From the NCBI RefSeq assembly GCF_001189845.1, contig NZ_LFLZ01000061.1, forward strand, positions 1 to 55,523: a stretch of 55,523 bases of DNA, given 5' to 3'. A program made the translations under genes and the position numbers. This DNA is from Bradyrhizobium tropiciagri (GTDB lineage: Bacteria; Pseudomonadota; Alphaproteobacteria; Rhizobiales; Xanthobacteraceae). The notes under the pieces are model-generated. The model saw only the letters and a list, made by a program, of their open reading frames with translations. It searched no databases and was not told the DNA's origin. Shown here piece by piece: positions 37,347 through 45,831 of the stretch; position 1 is the first letter of the stretch; each line of letters starts with the position of its first letter.

Positions 37347-38303
37347 ATGCGCGTCTTGTTGACCGGCTCCTCCGGCTGGCTCGGCCGCTTCCTTGCGCCG
37401 CGGCTTCGACAGGCCGGCCATCACGTGACCGGCCTCGACGTCGTCGCGGGCACGGCGACCGATGTCATCGGCTCGGTGGCCGAGCGATCGGTGGTTGACC
37501 GCGTGTTCGGCGATCACGGCATCGAGGCCGTGATCCATGGCGGCGCGCTGCACAAGCCTGACATTGCGCGGTTCGCGCCGCAGGCTTTTGTCGACGTCAA
37601 CGTGTCAGGCACGCTCAACCTGCTGCAGGCCGCCGTGGCCGCCGGCCATGATCGTTTCGTGTTCACCTCGACGACCTCGCTGATGATCTCGCAGGCGATC
37701 CGGGACGAGGAGGGCCATGCGGCGGTGTGGCTCGACGAGACGAGCGGGCCGCTCGAGCCGCGCAACATCTACGGCGTGACAAAACTCGCCGCCGAAGCGC
37801 TGTGCCGGCTGTACAGCCGCGAGCATGGGTTGAACTGCGCGGTGCTGCGCACCAGCCGCTTCTTCCCCGAGGACGACGACACCATCCGCGACATCCATGG
37901 CGAGAACCTGAAGGCGACCGAGCTGCTGTACCGTCGCCTGACGGTCGAGGACGCTGCCGACGCCCATGTCGTGGCGCTGGAGAAGATCAGGGGATTCGAG
38001 GTGTTCGTGATCAGCGCGCCGACACCGTTTGCGCGCAGCGACGTTGCTGCCCTGAAGACCGACGCGGCGAGCGTGATCGGGCACTATTTCCCCGACGCGC
38101 CGGCGCTGTTTGCAAAGCGCGGCTGGCGCCTGCCGGGGTCGATCGGCCGGATCTATGACGCGAGCAAGGCCGAACGGCTGCTCGGTTTCCGCGCGGTAAC
38201 CGACTTTGCAGCGGTGCTCGGCGCCCTGCGCAATGGCGAGCCGCTTCCTTTTGCGCACGATCCCGATTATGTCTCGCCGTCAACGAGGCTCGCAAATGGC
38301 TGA
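37347..38303 (+). CDS. NAD-dependent epimerase/dehydratase (extended SDR)
   Basis: A 318-residue short-chain dehydrogenase of the extended type. The nucleotide motif is TGSSGWLG at residues 7-14. The catalytic residues are Ser in FTSTTSL near 110 and YGVTK near 142-146. The C-terminal part (RIYDASKAERLLGF) is typical of nucleotide-sugar epimerases. It probably acts on a sugar or sugar nucleotide, in line with its place behind phosphoglucomutase. The ATG has GGCGGA upstream. It overlaps the DapA-like gene by eight bases. Confidence 0.88.
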   Translation: MRVLLTGSSGWLGRFLAPRLRQAGHHVTGLDVVAGTATDVIGSVAERSVVDRVFGDHGIEAVIHGGALHKPDIARFAPQAFVDVNVSGTLNLLQAAVAAGHDRFVFTSTTSLMISQAIRDEEGHAAVWLDETSGPLEPRNIYGVTKLAAEALCRLYSREHGLNCAVLRTSRFFPEDDDTIRDIHGENLKATELLYRRLTVEDAADAHVVALEKIRGFEVFVISAPTPFARSDVAALKTDAASVIGHYFPDAPALFAKRGWRLPGSIGRIYDASKAERLLGFRAVTDFAAVLGALRNGEPLPFAHDPDYVSPSTRLANG

Positions 38304-39171
38304 CTTCCACGGCGTCTTTCCGTATCTGGTGTCCCCGGTCGATCCCGCAGGCCATGTCCGCACCGAGGTGCTGGCCCGGCTCTGCGATGATCTGGTCAAG
38401 GCCGGCGTCCACGGCTTGACGCCGCTCGGCTCGACCGGCGAATTCGCCTATCTCAACAATGCGCAGCGCATGCAGGTGGTGGCGACCACGATCGAGGCCG
38501 CGCGGGGCCGCGTGCCTGTGGTTGCCGGCGTCGCCTCGACCTCGACGGCGGACGCGGTGGCGCAGGCCAAGGCCTACCAGAAGCGGGGTGCTGCCGGCAT
38601 TCTCGCGATCCTGGAAGCGTATTTTCCGCTCAGCGATGCGCAGGTGGAAGCCTATTTCCGCGCCATCGCCGACGCGGTCGACATTCCCGTCGTGATCTAC
38701 ACCAATCCGAACTTCCAGCGCTCTGACCTGACGCTCGACGTCATCGCGCGCCTCGCCCAGCACCCGCGGATCGGCTACATCAAGGACGCCTCGACCAATA
38801 CCGGCCGGCTGCTGTCGATCATGAACCGCTGCGGCGACAGCCTGAAAGTGTTCTCGGCGTCCGCCCATATCCCGGCCGCTGTCATGCTGATCGGCGGCTA
38901 TGGCTGGATGGCCGGCCCGGCCTGCATCATCCCGCGGCAGAGCGTTGAGCTCTACAATCTTTGCCGCCGCGCCCGCTGGGATGAGGCGATGACCGTGCAG
39001 CGCAAGCTCTGGCGCATCAACGAGGCGTTCGCCCGCTTCAACCTCGCCGCCTGCATCAAGGCCGGGCTCGCGATCCAGGGCTACGACGTTGGCGACCCCG
39101 TGCCGCCACAGGCGCCGCTCACCGCCGAGCAACGCAAGGTGGTCGAGGCGGCCCTGCGCGATCTTGCCTGA
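38296..39171 (+). CDS. Dihydrodipicolinate synthase family protein (DapA/NAL superfamily)
   Basis: A 291-residue class I aldolase of the DapA superfamily. The Schiff-base Lys is in IGYIKDAS near residue 162, the catalytic Tyr in IYTNPNF near 135, and the substrate motif GSTGEF near 44 (first Thr of the usual GTTGE is Ser). It is probably not DapA itself, since it is linked to sugar genes; a sugar-acid aldolase or dehydratase role is plausible. The ATG overlaps the end of the epimerase gene and has GAGG upstream, so the two are one operon. Confidence 0.85.
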   Translation: MADFHGVFPYLVSPVDPAGHVRTEVLARLCDDLVKAGVHGLTPLGSTGEFAYLNNAQRMQVVATTIEAARGRVPVVAGVASTSTADAVAQAKAYQKRGAAGILAILEAYFPLSDAQVEAYFRAIADAVDIPVVIYTNPNFQRSDLTLDVIARLAQHPRIGYIKDASTNTGRLLSIMNRCGDSLKVFSASAHIPAAVMLIGGYGWMAGPACIIPRQSVELYNLCRRARWDEAMTVQRKLWRINEAFARFNLAACIKAGLAIQGYDVGDPVPPQAPLTAEQRKVVEAALRDLA

Positions 39172-39300
39172 AGCTGGCTTGCGCGTTGCCTTTGGCTTGC
39201 GGGACGCATAAAGCGCATTGCGTCGTCTTTTCCGGGCGTGTTGTCTCGCGCCGAAAATCCGCTAAAACCCGCCGAAATTTCTGAACTCAAGGATCCTTCG

Positions 39301-41625
39301 ATGAACATTCTTCCCGGCAATATGCGTTTTGGTGCGGGCCAGCCAGTCAAGCGTCTGGAAGACCAGCGGCTGGTCACCGGGAAGGGGCATTTCATCGACG
39401 ACAAGCCGCAGGACGGCGCGCTCTGGCTGCACGTGCTGCGCTCGCCGCATGCCCATGCCAACATCAAGTCGATCGACGCCAAGGCGGCGCTGGAGATGCC
39501 CGGCGTCAAGGCAGTCTATACCGGCGCCGACCTCGTGAAGGACGATATCGGCACGCTGCCGACGCTGGCGATTTTCAAGCGGCCCGACGGCTCGCCGATG
39601 ACGGTGCCGCCGCGGCGCCTGCTGGCGCATGACGTGGTCCGCTACGCGGGCGAGGGTGTCGCGGCTGTGGTCGCGACCTCGCGGGTGCTGGCGCAGACGG
39701 CGGCTGAAGCGATCGAGGTCGATTACGAGGTGCTGCCGTCGGTGGTCGATCCGGTCGAGGCGATCAAGCCCGGCGCGCCCGCGGTCTGGCCGGAGGCGCC
39801 CGACAACATCGTGGCCGCGATGAGCTATGGCGACGCCGCCAAGGTCGAGGCAGCCTTTGCCAGCGCCGCGCACAAGGTGTCGCTCGACCTCATCAGCCAG
39901 CGCCTGGTGCCGTCGGCGATGGAGCCGCGCTCGACCATTGCCGAGATCGAGAAGAAGACCGGGCGGCTCATTCTCCACGTGCAGTCGCAGACCCCGGGCT
40001 CGACCCGCGATCTCCTCGCGGAATCGATCCTGAAGCGGCCGAAGGACAGCGTGCGCGTGCTGGTCGGCGATATCGGCGGCGGCTTCGGCCAGAAGACCAG
40101 CCTCTATCCGGAAGACGGCATCGTCGCCTATGCCGCGACCAAACTGAACGAGAAGATCCGCTGGCGCGGCGATCGCACCGACGAGTTCGTCGGCGGCACC
40201 CACGGCCGCGACCTCACCTCGACCGGCGAGTTCGCGCTCGACGCCAAGGGCCGCGTGCTGGCCTATCGGGTGCGATCGATCGGCGGCACCGGCGCTTACT
40301 CGTCGGGCACCGCCAACATCATTCCGCTGGTGCTCGGCCCGTTCGTGCAGACCGGCGTCTACGATCTGCCGCTGGTGCATTTCGAGGTGAAGTCGGTGAT
40401 GACCCACACCGCGCCGGTTGGTGCCTATCGCGGCGCGGGCAGGCCCGAGGCGGTGTTCATCGTCGAGCGGCTGTTCGACGCCGCCGCGCGCCAGATCGGC
40501 ATGGACCCGCGCACCATCCGCAAGGTCAACTACATCAAGCCGGCGCAGCTGCCTTACACCAACGCGGTCGGGCAGGTGTACGATTCCGGTGCCTTCGCGC
40601 ACATGCTGGAGCGCGCTTCTGACTTGGCCGACTGGAACGGCTTTGCTGCGCGCAAGAAAGCGGCCAAGAAGAAAGGCCTGCTCTACGGCCGCGGCCTGAC
40701 CAGCTACATCGAATGGACCGGCGGCCGCGCCCACACCGAAAACGTTTCGCTGCATGCGACCGCCGAAGGCCGCGTCGTCCTGCATTCCGGCACCATGGCG
40801 ATGGGCCAGGGCCTCGCCACCACCTACACCCAGATGATATCAGATACGCTCGGCATTGCCATGGACAAGATCGACGTCATCCAGGGCGACACGGATCTTG
40901 CCACCGGGTTCGGCAGCGTCGGCTCGCGCTCGCTGTTCGTCGGCGGCACCGCGGTTGCGGTCTCCGCCAACGACATGATCAACAAGGCGCGCGACAAGGC
41001 CTCCAATCTGCTAGAAGCCTCCGTCGGGGACATCGAGTATCGCGACGGCTTCCTCACCGTGGTCGGCACTGACAGGCGTATCAGCCTGTTCGAGATCGCG
41101 AAGAAAGAAAACGGCGCCAAGCTCTCGGTCGAGAGCGAGGGCAATGTCGACGGCCCGAGCTGGCCGAACGGCACGCATATCTGCGAGGTCGAGATCGATC
41201 CCGAGACCGGCGTCACGCGCGTGGTGCGCTACACCACGGTCGACGACGTCGGCGTCGCGGTCAATCCGATGCTGGTGACCGGGCAGGTGCATGGCGGCGT
41301 TGTCCAGGGCATCGGCCAGGCCCTGTACGAAGGCGTGGCCTACAGCGAGGAAGGCCAGCTGCTGACCGCGAGCTATCAGGACTATTGCATCCCGCGCGCC
41401 TCGGACATTCCGCCGATGTCAGTGACGCTCGATCCCTCGGCGCCCTGCAAGACCAATCCGCTGGGCGCCAAAGGCTGCGGCGAGTCGGGCGCGATCGGCG
41501 GCCCGCCCTGCATCACCAACGGCGTGATGGATGCCCTGAGCGAGGTCGGGATCACCCAACTCAACACGCCGCTGACGCCGGTGAAGATCTGGCAGGCGAT
41601 AAGGGACGCGAAGGCGGGGGCGTAA
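39301..41625 (+). CDS. Molybdenum hydroxylase large subunit, form II CoxL-like
   Basis: A 774-residue molybdopterin-cytosine-dinucleotide subunit of the xanthine oxidase family. It begins with the CoxL-type opening (PVKRLEDQRLVTGKGHFIDD). The active-site loop reads AYRGAGR near residue 377, the motif of form II (CO-dehydrogenase-like) large subunits; form I enzymes have AYxCSFR. The catalytic Glu is in GCGESG near 727. The FAD subunit (CoxM) and Fe-S subunit (CoxS) genes are missing on both sides, so partners must be elsewhere. The substrate is unknown; aldehydes or N-heterocycles are as likely as CO. Start chosen at 39301 with AAGGA upstream. Confidence 0.88.
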   Translation: MNILPGNMRFGAGQPVKRLEDQRLVTGKGHFIDDKPQDGALWLHVLRSPHAHANIKSIDAKAALEMPGVKAVYTGADLVKDDIGTLPTLAIFKRPDGSPMTVPPRRLLAHDVVRYAGEGVAAVVATSRVLAQTAAEAIEVDYEVLPSVVDPVEAIKPGAPAVWPEAPDNIVAAMSYGDAAKVEAAFASAAHKVSLDLISQRLVPSAMEPRSTIAEIEKKTGRLILHVQSQTPGSTRDLLAESILKRPKDSVRVLVGDIGGGFGQKTSLYPEDGIVAYAATKLNEKIRWRGDRTDEFVGGTHGRDLTSTGEFALDAKGRVLAYRVRSIGGTGAYSSGTANIIPLVLGPFVQTGVYDLPLVHFEVKSVMTHTAPVGAYRGAGRPEAVFIVERLFDAAARQIGMDPRTIRKVNYIKPAQLPYTNAVGQVYDSGAFAHMLERASDLADWNGFAARKKAAKKKGLLYGRGLTSYIEWTGGRAHTENVSLHATAEGRVVLHSGTMAMGQGLATTYTQMISDTLGIAMDKIDVIQGDTDLATGFGSVGSRSLFVGGTAVAVSANDMINKARDKASNLLEASVGDIEYRDGFLTVVGTDRRISLFEIAKKENGAKLSVESEGNVDGPSWPNGTHICEVEIDPETGVTRVVRYTTVDDVGVAVNPMLVTGQVHGGVVQGIGQALYEGVAYSEEGQLLTASYQDYCIPRASDIPPMSVTLDPSAPCKTNPLGAKGCGESGAIGGPPCITNGVMDALSEVGITQLNTPLTPVKIWQAIRDAKAGA

Positions 41626-41638
41626 GCGCGCCGGCACC

Positions 41639-41799
41639 TTCACCCTCCCCTGGAGGGGGAGGGTCGACGCGACTGAAAGGAGCGGCGGGGTGGGGTGAAA
41701 GTCCCTCCTCGTGAACAGTGCCCGAGTTGAGAGATCACCCCACCCCGTCACGCATCTTACGATGCGTGCCGACCCTCCCCCTCCAGGGGAGAGTGAAGG
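41639..41799. repeat. Nested inverted repeat, family A copy 1
   Basis: Outer arms (CACCCTCCCCTGGAGGGGGA at the left, its complement at the right end) enclose inner arms GGGGTGGGGTGA and TCACCCCACCCC, so the whole element folds back on itself. Each outer arm is also self-complementary (CCCTCCCC/GGGGGAGGG). The centre has GTTGAGAGATCACC. It lies between the convergent CoxL-like and acyl-CoA dehydrogenase genes. Copies 2 and 3 are at 47253 and 55377. Confidence 0.9.
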
Positions 41800-41824
41800 G
41801 AAGGCGATCGCGGCCAGACTCGGC

Positions 41825-43021
41825 CTACAACCCCAGCACCATCTTCGCGATGATGTCGCGCTGGATCTCCGACGAGCCGCCGAAGATCGTGTACGCCCGC
41901 CCGTTGAGATATTCCGGCACCACCGGCAGCAGCTCTTCCGGGATCGCCGGCTCGTGGTTGAGCCGGTAGAACGGCCGCGCCGGCTCGACGGCAAGGCCGT
42001 CCTGGCCGATCACGTCGACGCCGAGCCGCGTCACCGCCTGGCGGATCTCGCTGACGCGCAGCTTGATCAGCGACGACACCGCGCCGGGATTCTGCCCGGT
42101 CTGCAGTGCCGACAGCACCCTGAGCTCGGTCATCTCGAGCGCGTCGATATCGACCTCGACCTCCGACATCCGCATCGCAATGTCGGGGTCCTCGATCGCG
42201 CGGCCGGTGACGTCGGACGCGGCGAGATCGGTGATCGTCTTCAGCGCCTCGCGCAATTTTGCGGAGGCGATGCCGGAGCCGCGCTCGAACTCGAGCAGGT
42301 ACTTGCCGTAGGTCCAGCCCTTGCCTTCCTCGCCGACGCGGTTGGCGACGGGCACCCGGACGTCGTCGAAGAACACCTGGTTGACTTCGTGATCTCCGCC
42401 GATGGTCAGGATCGGGCGCGTGGTGATGCCAGGCGTCTTCATGTCGATGAGAATAAAACTGATGCCGTCCTGCTGCCGCGCGCCGTCGCTGGTGCGCACC
42501 AGCGCGAACATCCGGTTGGCGTGATGCGCGTGCGTGGTCCAGATCTTGGTGCCGTTGATGACGTAGTCGTCACCGTCGCGCACCGCGCGGGTCTTCAGCG
42601 ATGACAGGTCGGAGCCCGAGCCGGGCTCGGAATAGCCCTGGCACCAGTAATCTTCGCCGGAGAGAATCCGCGGCAGATAGAAGTTCTGCTGCTCGGGCGA
42701 GCCGAAGCCGATGATGACGGGGCCGACCATCTTCACGCCCATCACGTTGACATTCGGCACGCCTGCGCGGGCGCATTCCGCCTCGAAGATCCAGCGCTGC
42801 GCCGGCGTCCAGTCCGGCCCGCCATGCTCGACCGGCCAGCCCGGTGCGCCCCAGCCCTTCCGGTGCAGCGCGCGCTGCCAGGCCATGCCGATATCGGGAT
42901 CGGAGAACACCGACGGGGTCAGCGCGGTGGCGCGCTTCATCTCCGGCGTCAGGCTCTCGGCGATATAGTCGCGGACTTCCTGTTCGAAGGCGCGCTCTTC
43001 GGCGCTGAAGGTGAGATCCAT
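41825..43021 (-). CDS. Acyl-CoA dehydrogenase, large partner of a pair
   Basis: A 398-residue acyl-CoA dehydrogenase that oxidises acyl-CoA to enoyl-CoA with FAD. The family motifs are present: WCQGYSEPGSGSDLSSLKT (FAD/substrate loop), KIWTTHAHHANR, and the C-terminal RAYTIFGGSSEIQRDIIAKMVLG. The C-terminal site where medium-chain enzymes carry the catalytic Glu (YEGT) is FGGS, so the base may come from another position or from the partner. It lies 13 bases after the second dehydrogenase gene, forming a pair like PimC/PimD or FadE28/FadE29. Good evidence for a heteromer with the next entry, but the acyl chain is unknown. Confidence 0.88.
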   Translation of the reverse strand: MDLTFSAEERAFEQEVRDYIAESLTPEMKRATALTPSVFSDPDIGMAWQRALHRKGWGAPGWPVEHGGPDWTPAQRWIFEAECARAGVPNVNVMGVKMVGPVIIGFGSPEQQNFYLPRILSGEDYWCQGYSEPGSGSDLSSLKTRAVRDGDDYVINGTKIWTTHAHHANRMFALVRTSDGARQQDGISFILIDMKTPGITTRPILTIGGDHEVNQVFFDDVRVPVANRVGEEGKGWTYGKYLLEFERGSGIASAKLREALKTITDLAASDVTGRAIEDPDIAMRMSEVEVDIDALEMTELRVLSALQTGQNPGAVSSLIKLRVSEIRQAVTRLGVDVIGQDGLAVEPARPFYRLNHEPAIPEELLPVVPEYLNGRAYTIFGGSSEIQRDIIAKMVLGL

Positions 43022-43034
43022 GATGGGCTCTCCG

Positions 43035-44180
43035 TTATGCGTGGGCGCGGCCGCTCAGGGCGGCGTGGCGGCGATAATGATGGGCGCTGCCGCCGAACAG
43101 GGTGTCGAAGGCGAGCAGCCGCTTGAAATAGGCGCCGATGTCGAGCTCCTCGGTGACGCCCATGGCGCCGTGCAGCTGCACCGCCTGCTCGGCGACGAAG
43201 CGTGCGCATTTTCCGATCTTCGCCTTGGCGCCGGAGGCGGCGCGACTGCGCGCCGCGGGCTCGGCATTGGCCATCAACGCCGCGCGCAGCGCCATCGACC
43301 GCGCCTCATCGACCTGCATTGCGACATCGGCGAGGCGATGGCGGATCACCTGATTGGCCGATAGCGGCCGGCCGAACTGCTTGCGGATCTTGGTGTATTC
43401 GAGCGTGGTGTCGAGCAGCGTCTGCATGATGCCGACCGCTTCCGCGCCGAGCGCGGCCATCGCGCGGTCGACCACGGTCTCGATCGCGGGCAGCGCATCG
43501 CTGCCATCGCCGAGCAACGCGTCGGCAGGCAGTTGCACATCTCTGAGATCGAGATTGCAGCCGCGTCCGCCGCCGAGCCGCGCATAGTCGCGCGAGGTGA
43601 GGCCGGGCGCACCGGCCGGCACCAGGAACAGGGCAAGCTTGCCGGTCGCGCCATTGGCGTTGGCAACGCGGGCGGAGACGATGATCTGGTTGGCTGCCGC
43701 GCCGTCGAGCACTGCGACCTTGCTGCCGTTCAGCCGCCAGCCGTCGGCGGTTTTGGTGGCCGTCGTGTCGACATGGGCGAGGTCGAAGCGCGCGGCGCGT
43801 TCCGAATGTGCGAAGGCGAGCGTGAGCGCGCCCTCGGCGACCCTGGGCAGGATCGCCTGCTTCTGCGCCTCGGTGCCGCATTCGGCGACCAGCGCGGCGC
43901 CGATCACGACAGTGGAGAGGAACGGCTCGGATACGAGACCGCGGCCGAACGCTTCCATCAACAGCCCGATCTCGATCGCGCCGCCGCCGAGCCCGCCATG
44001 GGCTTCGGCGATCGGCAGCGCCAGCCAGCCGAGCTCGGCGAATTGTTTCCAGATCGCGGGCGAATAGCCCAGCGGATCGTTCACCGCCTTCTTGCGATGC
44101 TCTGATGTGAAGGTTTCCGCCACGAAGCGGTCGGCACTTTCGCGCAGCAGGCGCTGCTCGTCGCTGAGGGTGAGGTCCAT
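43035..44180 (-). CDS. Acyl-CoA dehydrogenase, small partner of a pair
   Basis: A 381-residue acyl-CoA dehydrogenase (MDLTLSDEQRLLRESADRFV opening). The mid-domain is divergent and lacks the usual signature (A-x-TEPxxGSD is AHSERAARFDLAH), while the C-terminal helical region is kept (YTKIRKQFGRPLSANQVIRHRLADVAMQ and QLHGAMGVTEELDIGAYFKR). Such beta-type partners often lack some FAD contacts or catalytic residues and work in an alpha2beta2 complex. It is 8 bases after the crotonase gene and 13 before the larger dehydrogenase gene. It probably oxidises an unusual or dicarboxylic acyl-CoA. Confidence 0.88.
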   Translation of the reverse strand: MDLTLSDEQRLLRESADRFVAETFTSEHRKKAVNDPLGYSPAIWKQFAELGWLALPIAEAHGGLGGGAIEIGLLMEAFGRGLVSEPFLSTVVIGAALVAECGTEAQKQAILPRVAEGALTLAFAHSERAARFDLAHVDTTATKTADGWRLNGSKVAVLDGAAANQIIVSARVANANGATGKLALFLVPAGAPGLTSRDYARLGGGRGCNLDLRDVQLPADALLGDGSDALPAIETVVDRAMAALGAEAVGIMQTLLDTTLEYTKIRKQFGRPLSANQVIRHRLADVAMQVDEARSMALRAALMANAEPAARSRAASGAKAKIGKCARFVAEQAVQLHGAMGVTEELDIGAYFKRLLAFDTLFGGSAHHYRRHAALSGRAHA

Positions 44181-44188
44181 CTGGCTTT

Positions 44189-45043
44189 CTACACGTTGGC
44201 GGTTTTCTTGACGGAAGGATGCAGCCCCGCGGGGTCCACCACCATTCCGAATTCCTGGAGATTATGCGCGTGGCAGAGCTGATGCAGCGCGAACGCCTGA
44301 TCGATCGCCGCAGGCTGCCCCATGATGTCGATCGAGCGGTTCACCGCCTCCTTGGAGAGCTTCAGCGCAAACGCGGGTTTTGTGGCGATCCTGCGCGCCA
44401 GCGCCAGCGTGAACGACGAGAGATCGCCGCGCGGCACCACGTGATTGACCATGCCGAGGCGATGCGCCTCGTCCGCGCTCCAGACATCGGCGGTGAACAG
44501 CATCTCCTTGGCCTTGCGCGCGCCGAGCTCCCAGGGATGCACGAACCACTCGACGCCGCAGACGCCCATCGTCACCACGGGATCGCAGAACTCGGCATCG
44601 TGGCTCGCGACGATCAGGTCGCAGGCCCAGGCCAGCATCAGCCCGCCGGCGATGCACTTGCCGTGCACCTCCGCGATCGTGGGCTTGGCGAGATTGCGCC
44701 AGCGCCGTGTGATCTGCAGATAGATTTCCTGCTCGCGCGCGAAGCGGCCATGCGCGTTGGGTTCGGCGAAGCCGCCCCAATTTCCGACTGGCGGGAAATC
44801 GACGCCCGCCTCGTTCTTGGCGCCTGGCCTGAGATCGTGACCGGCCGAGAAATGCGGGCCGTTGCCGGCGAGGATGATGACCTTGACCGCGTCGTCCTGC
44901 ACCGCCCGGTCGAAGGCGGCGTTGAGGTCGTAGGTCATCTGCAGGTTCTGGGCGTTGCGCGCCTCAGGGCGGTTCATCACGATCCGCGCAATCGCGGGGT
45001 CGGGCTGCTCGACAACAATCGTCTCGAATTGTTCAGACGCCAA
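44189..45043 (-). CDS. Enoyl-CoA hydratase/isomerase family protein
   Basis: A 284-residue crotonase. The first oxyanion segment is GNGPHFSAGHDLRPG, the second EVHGKCIAGGLMLAWACDLIVAS, followed by CDPVVTMGVCGVEWFVHPWELG. I start at TTG 45043, five bases after GGAGG, because the ORF's earlier ATG (45142) gives a 33-residue Arg/Ser-rich lead with no family match. It heads a three-gene minus-strand operon with the paired acyl-CoA dehydrogenases. The substrate is open; similar hydratase-like proteins often act on large or aromatic acyl-CoAs. Confidence 0.87.
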   Translation of the reverse strand: MASEQFETIVVEQPDPAIARIVMNRPEARNAQNLQMTYDLNAAFDRAVQDDAVKVIILAGNGPHFSAGHDLRPGAKNEAGVDFPPVGNWGGFAEPNAHGRFAREQEIYLQITRRWRNLAKPTIAEVHGKCIAGGLMLAWACDLIVASHDAEFCDPVVTMGVCGVEWFVHPWELGARKAKEMLFTADVWSADEAHRLGMVNHVVPRGDLSSFTLALARRIATKPAFALKLSKEAVNRSIDIMGQPAAIDQAFALHQLCHAHNLQEFGMVVDPAGLHPSVKKTANV

Positions 45044-45201
45044 TGGATCCTCCCGCGATCGATTTTTTCGCCATGATGAACGGCGCAGGGAGGGATAGGC
45101 AAGGGCCATCATCCGCAAAAGAGCGCGCGAAATCCGCGCCACGGGATTATCAGGCGGAAATCTGTTACCGTGAGAGAGAATCCACCGGGAGGACCATCTT
45201 C

Positions 45202-45810
45202 ATGCGCAAGCTTTGGACCGTGCTGGCAGCGCTGGCGACCTTGAGCCTGACCAACTGCGGCTACAACGCGATCCAGACCAATGACGAGCAGGTCAAGTCG
45301 AGCTGGTCGGAGGTGGTGAACCAGTACCAGCGGCGTGCCGACCTGGTGCCGAACCTGGTCAACTCGGTGAAGGGCTTTGCGCAGCAGGAGAAGGACGTGC
45401 TGCTCGGCGTCACCAATGCACGCGCCAAGGTCGGCAGCATCCAGGCGACATCAGAGGTGCTCAACGATCCCGCAGCGTTCCAGAAGTTCACGCAGGCGCA
45501 GGGCGAGCTGACCAGCGCGCTGTCACGGCTCCTGGTCGTGACGGAGAACTACCCGCAGCTGAAATCGGATGCACTGTTCCGTGACTTGATGGCGCAGCTC
45601 GAAGGCACCGAGAACCGCATCACGGTGGCGCGCAACCGCTACATCAAGTCGGTGCAGGAGTATAACGTCGGCATCCGAACCTTCCCGAACAATCTGACCG
45701 CGATGGCGTTCGGCTACAAGGAGAAGCCGAACTTCACCGTTGACAATGAGAAGGAGATCTCGACCGCGCCGAAGGTCGATTTCAATCCAGCCCCGGCGCC
45801 GTCGAAGTAG
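45202..45810 (+). CDS. lemA: LemA family lipoprotein-like protein
   Basis: A 202-residue LemA protein. The N-terminal segment is a membrane or lipoprotein signal (LWTVLAALATLSLTNCG) with a Cys in the lipobox, followed by the LemA core of long helices: YNAIQTNDEQVKSSWSEVVNQYQRRADLVPNLV and, near the end, NRITVARNRYIKSVQEYNVGIRTFP. LemA proteins are envelope proteins of unclear role and are commonly paired with TPM-domain proteins, as here. Good ribosome site (GGGAGGA). It is the first of three co-directional genes. Confidence 0.92.
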   Translation: MRKLWTVLAALATLSLTNCGYNAIQTNDEQVKSSWSEVVNQYQRRADLVPNLVNSVKGFAQQEKDVLLGVTNARAKVGSIQATSEVLNDPAAFQKFTQAQGELTSALSRLLVVTENYPQLKSDALFRDLMAQLEGTENRITVARNRYIKSVQEYNVGIRTFPNNLTAMAFGYKEKPNFTVDNEKEISTAPKVDFNPAPAPSK

Positions 45811-45831
45811 TGCCGCCCGGCGCCCGTCGCG

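Noticed and set aside
37347..37498. Genuine 152-base overlap of pgm and the epimerase gene
   Set aside because: A single restored base gives a 546-residue Pgm with a normal end, so the overlap is more likely an artefact of a frameshift.
39262..40785. 507-codon minus-strand frame opposite the CoxL-like gene
   Set aside because: Antisense shadow of an evident coding gene; composition rich in Arg, Asp and His without domain motifs.
41639..41799. CRISPR array or tRNA in the repeat regions
   Set aside because: The elements are inverted, not direct, repeats with no regular spacers, and do not fold as a cloverleaf.
45044..45142. N-terminal 33 residues of the crotonase ORF at 44189-45142
   Set aside because: The lead is basic and without family match; a TTG with GGAGG five bases upstream at 45043 fits the family start.
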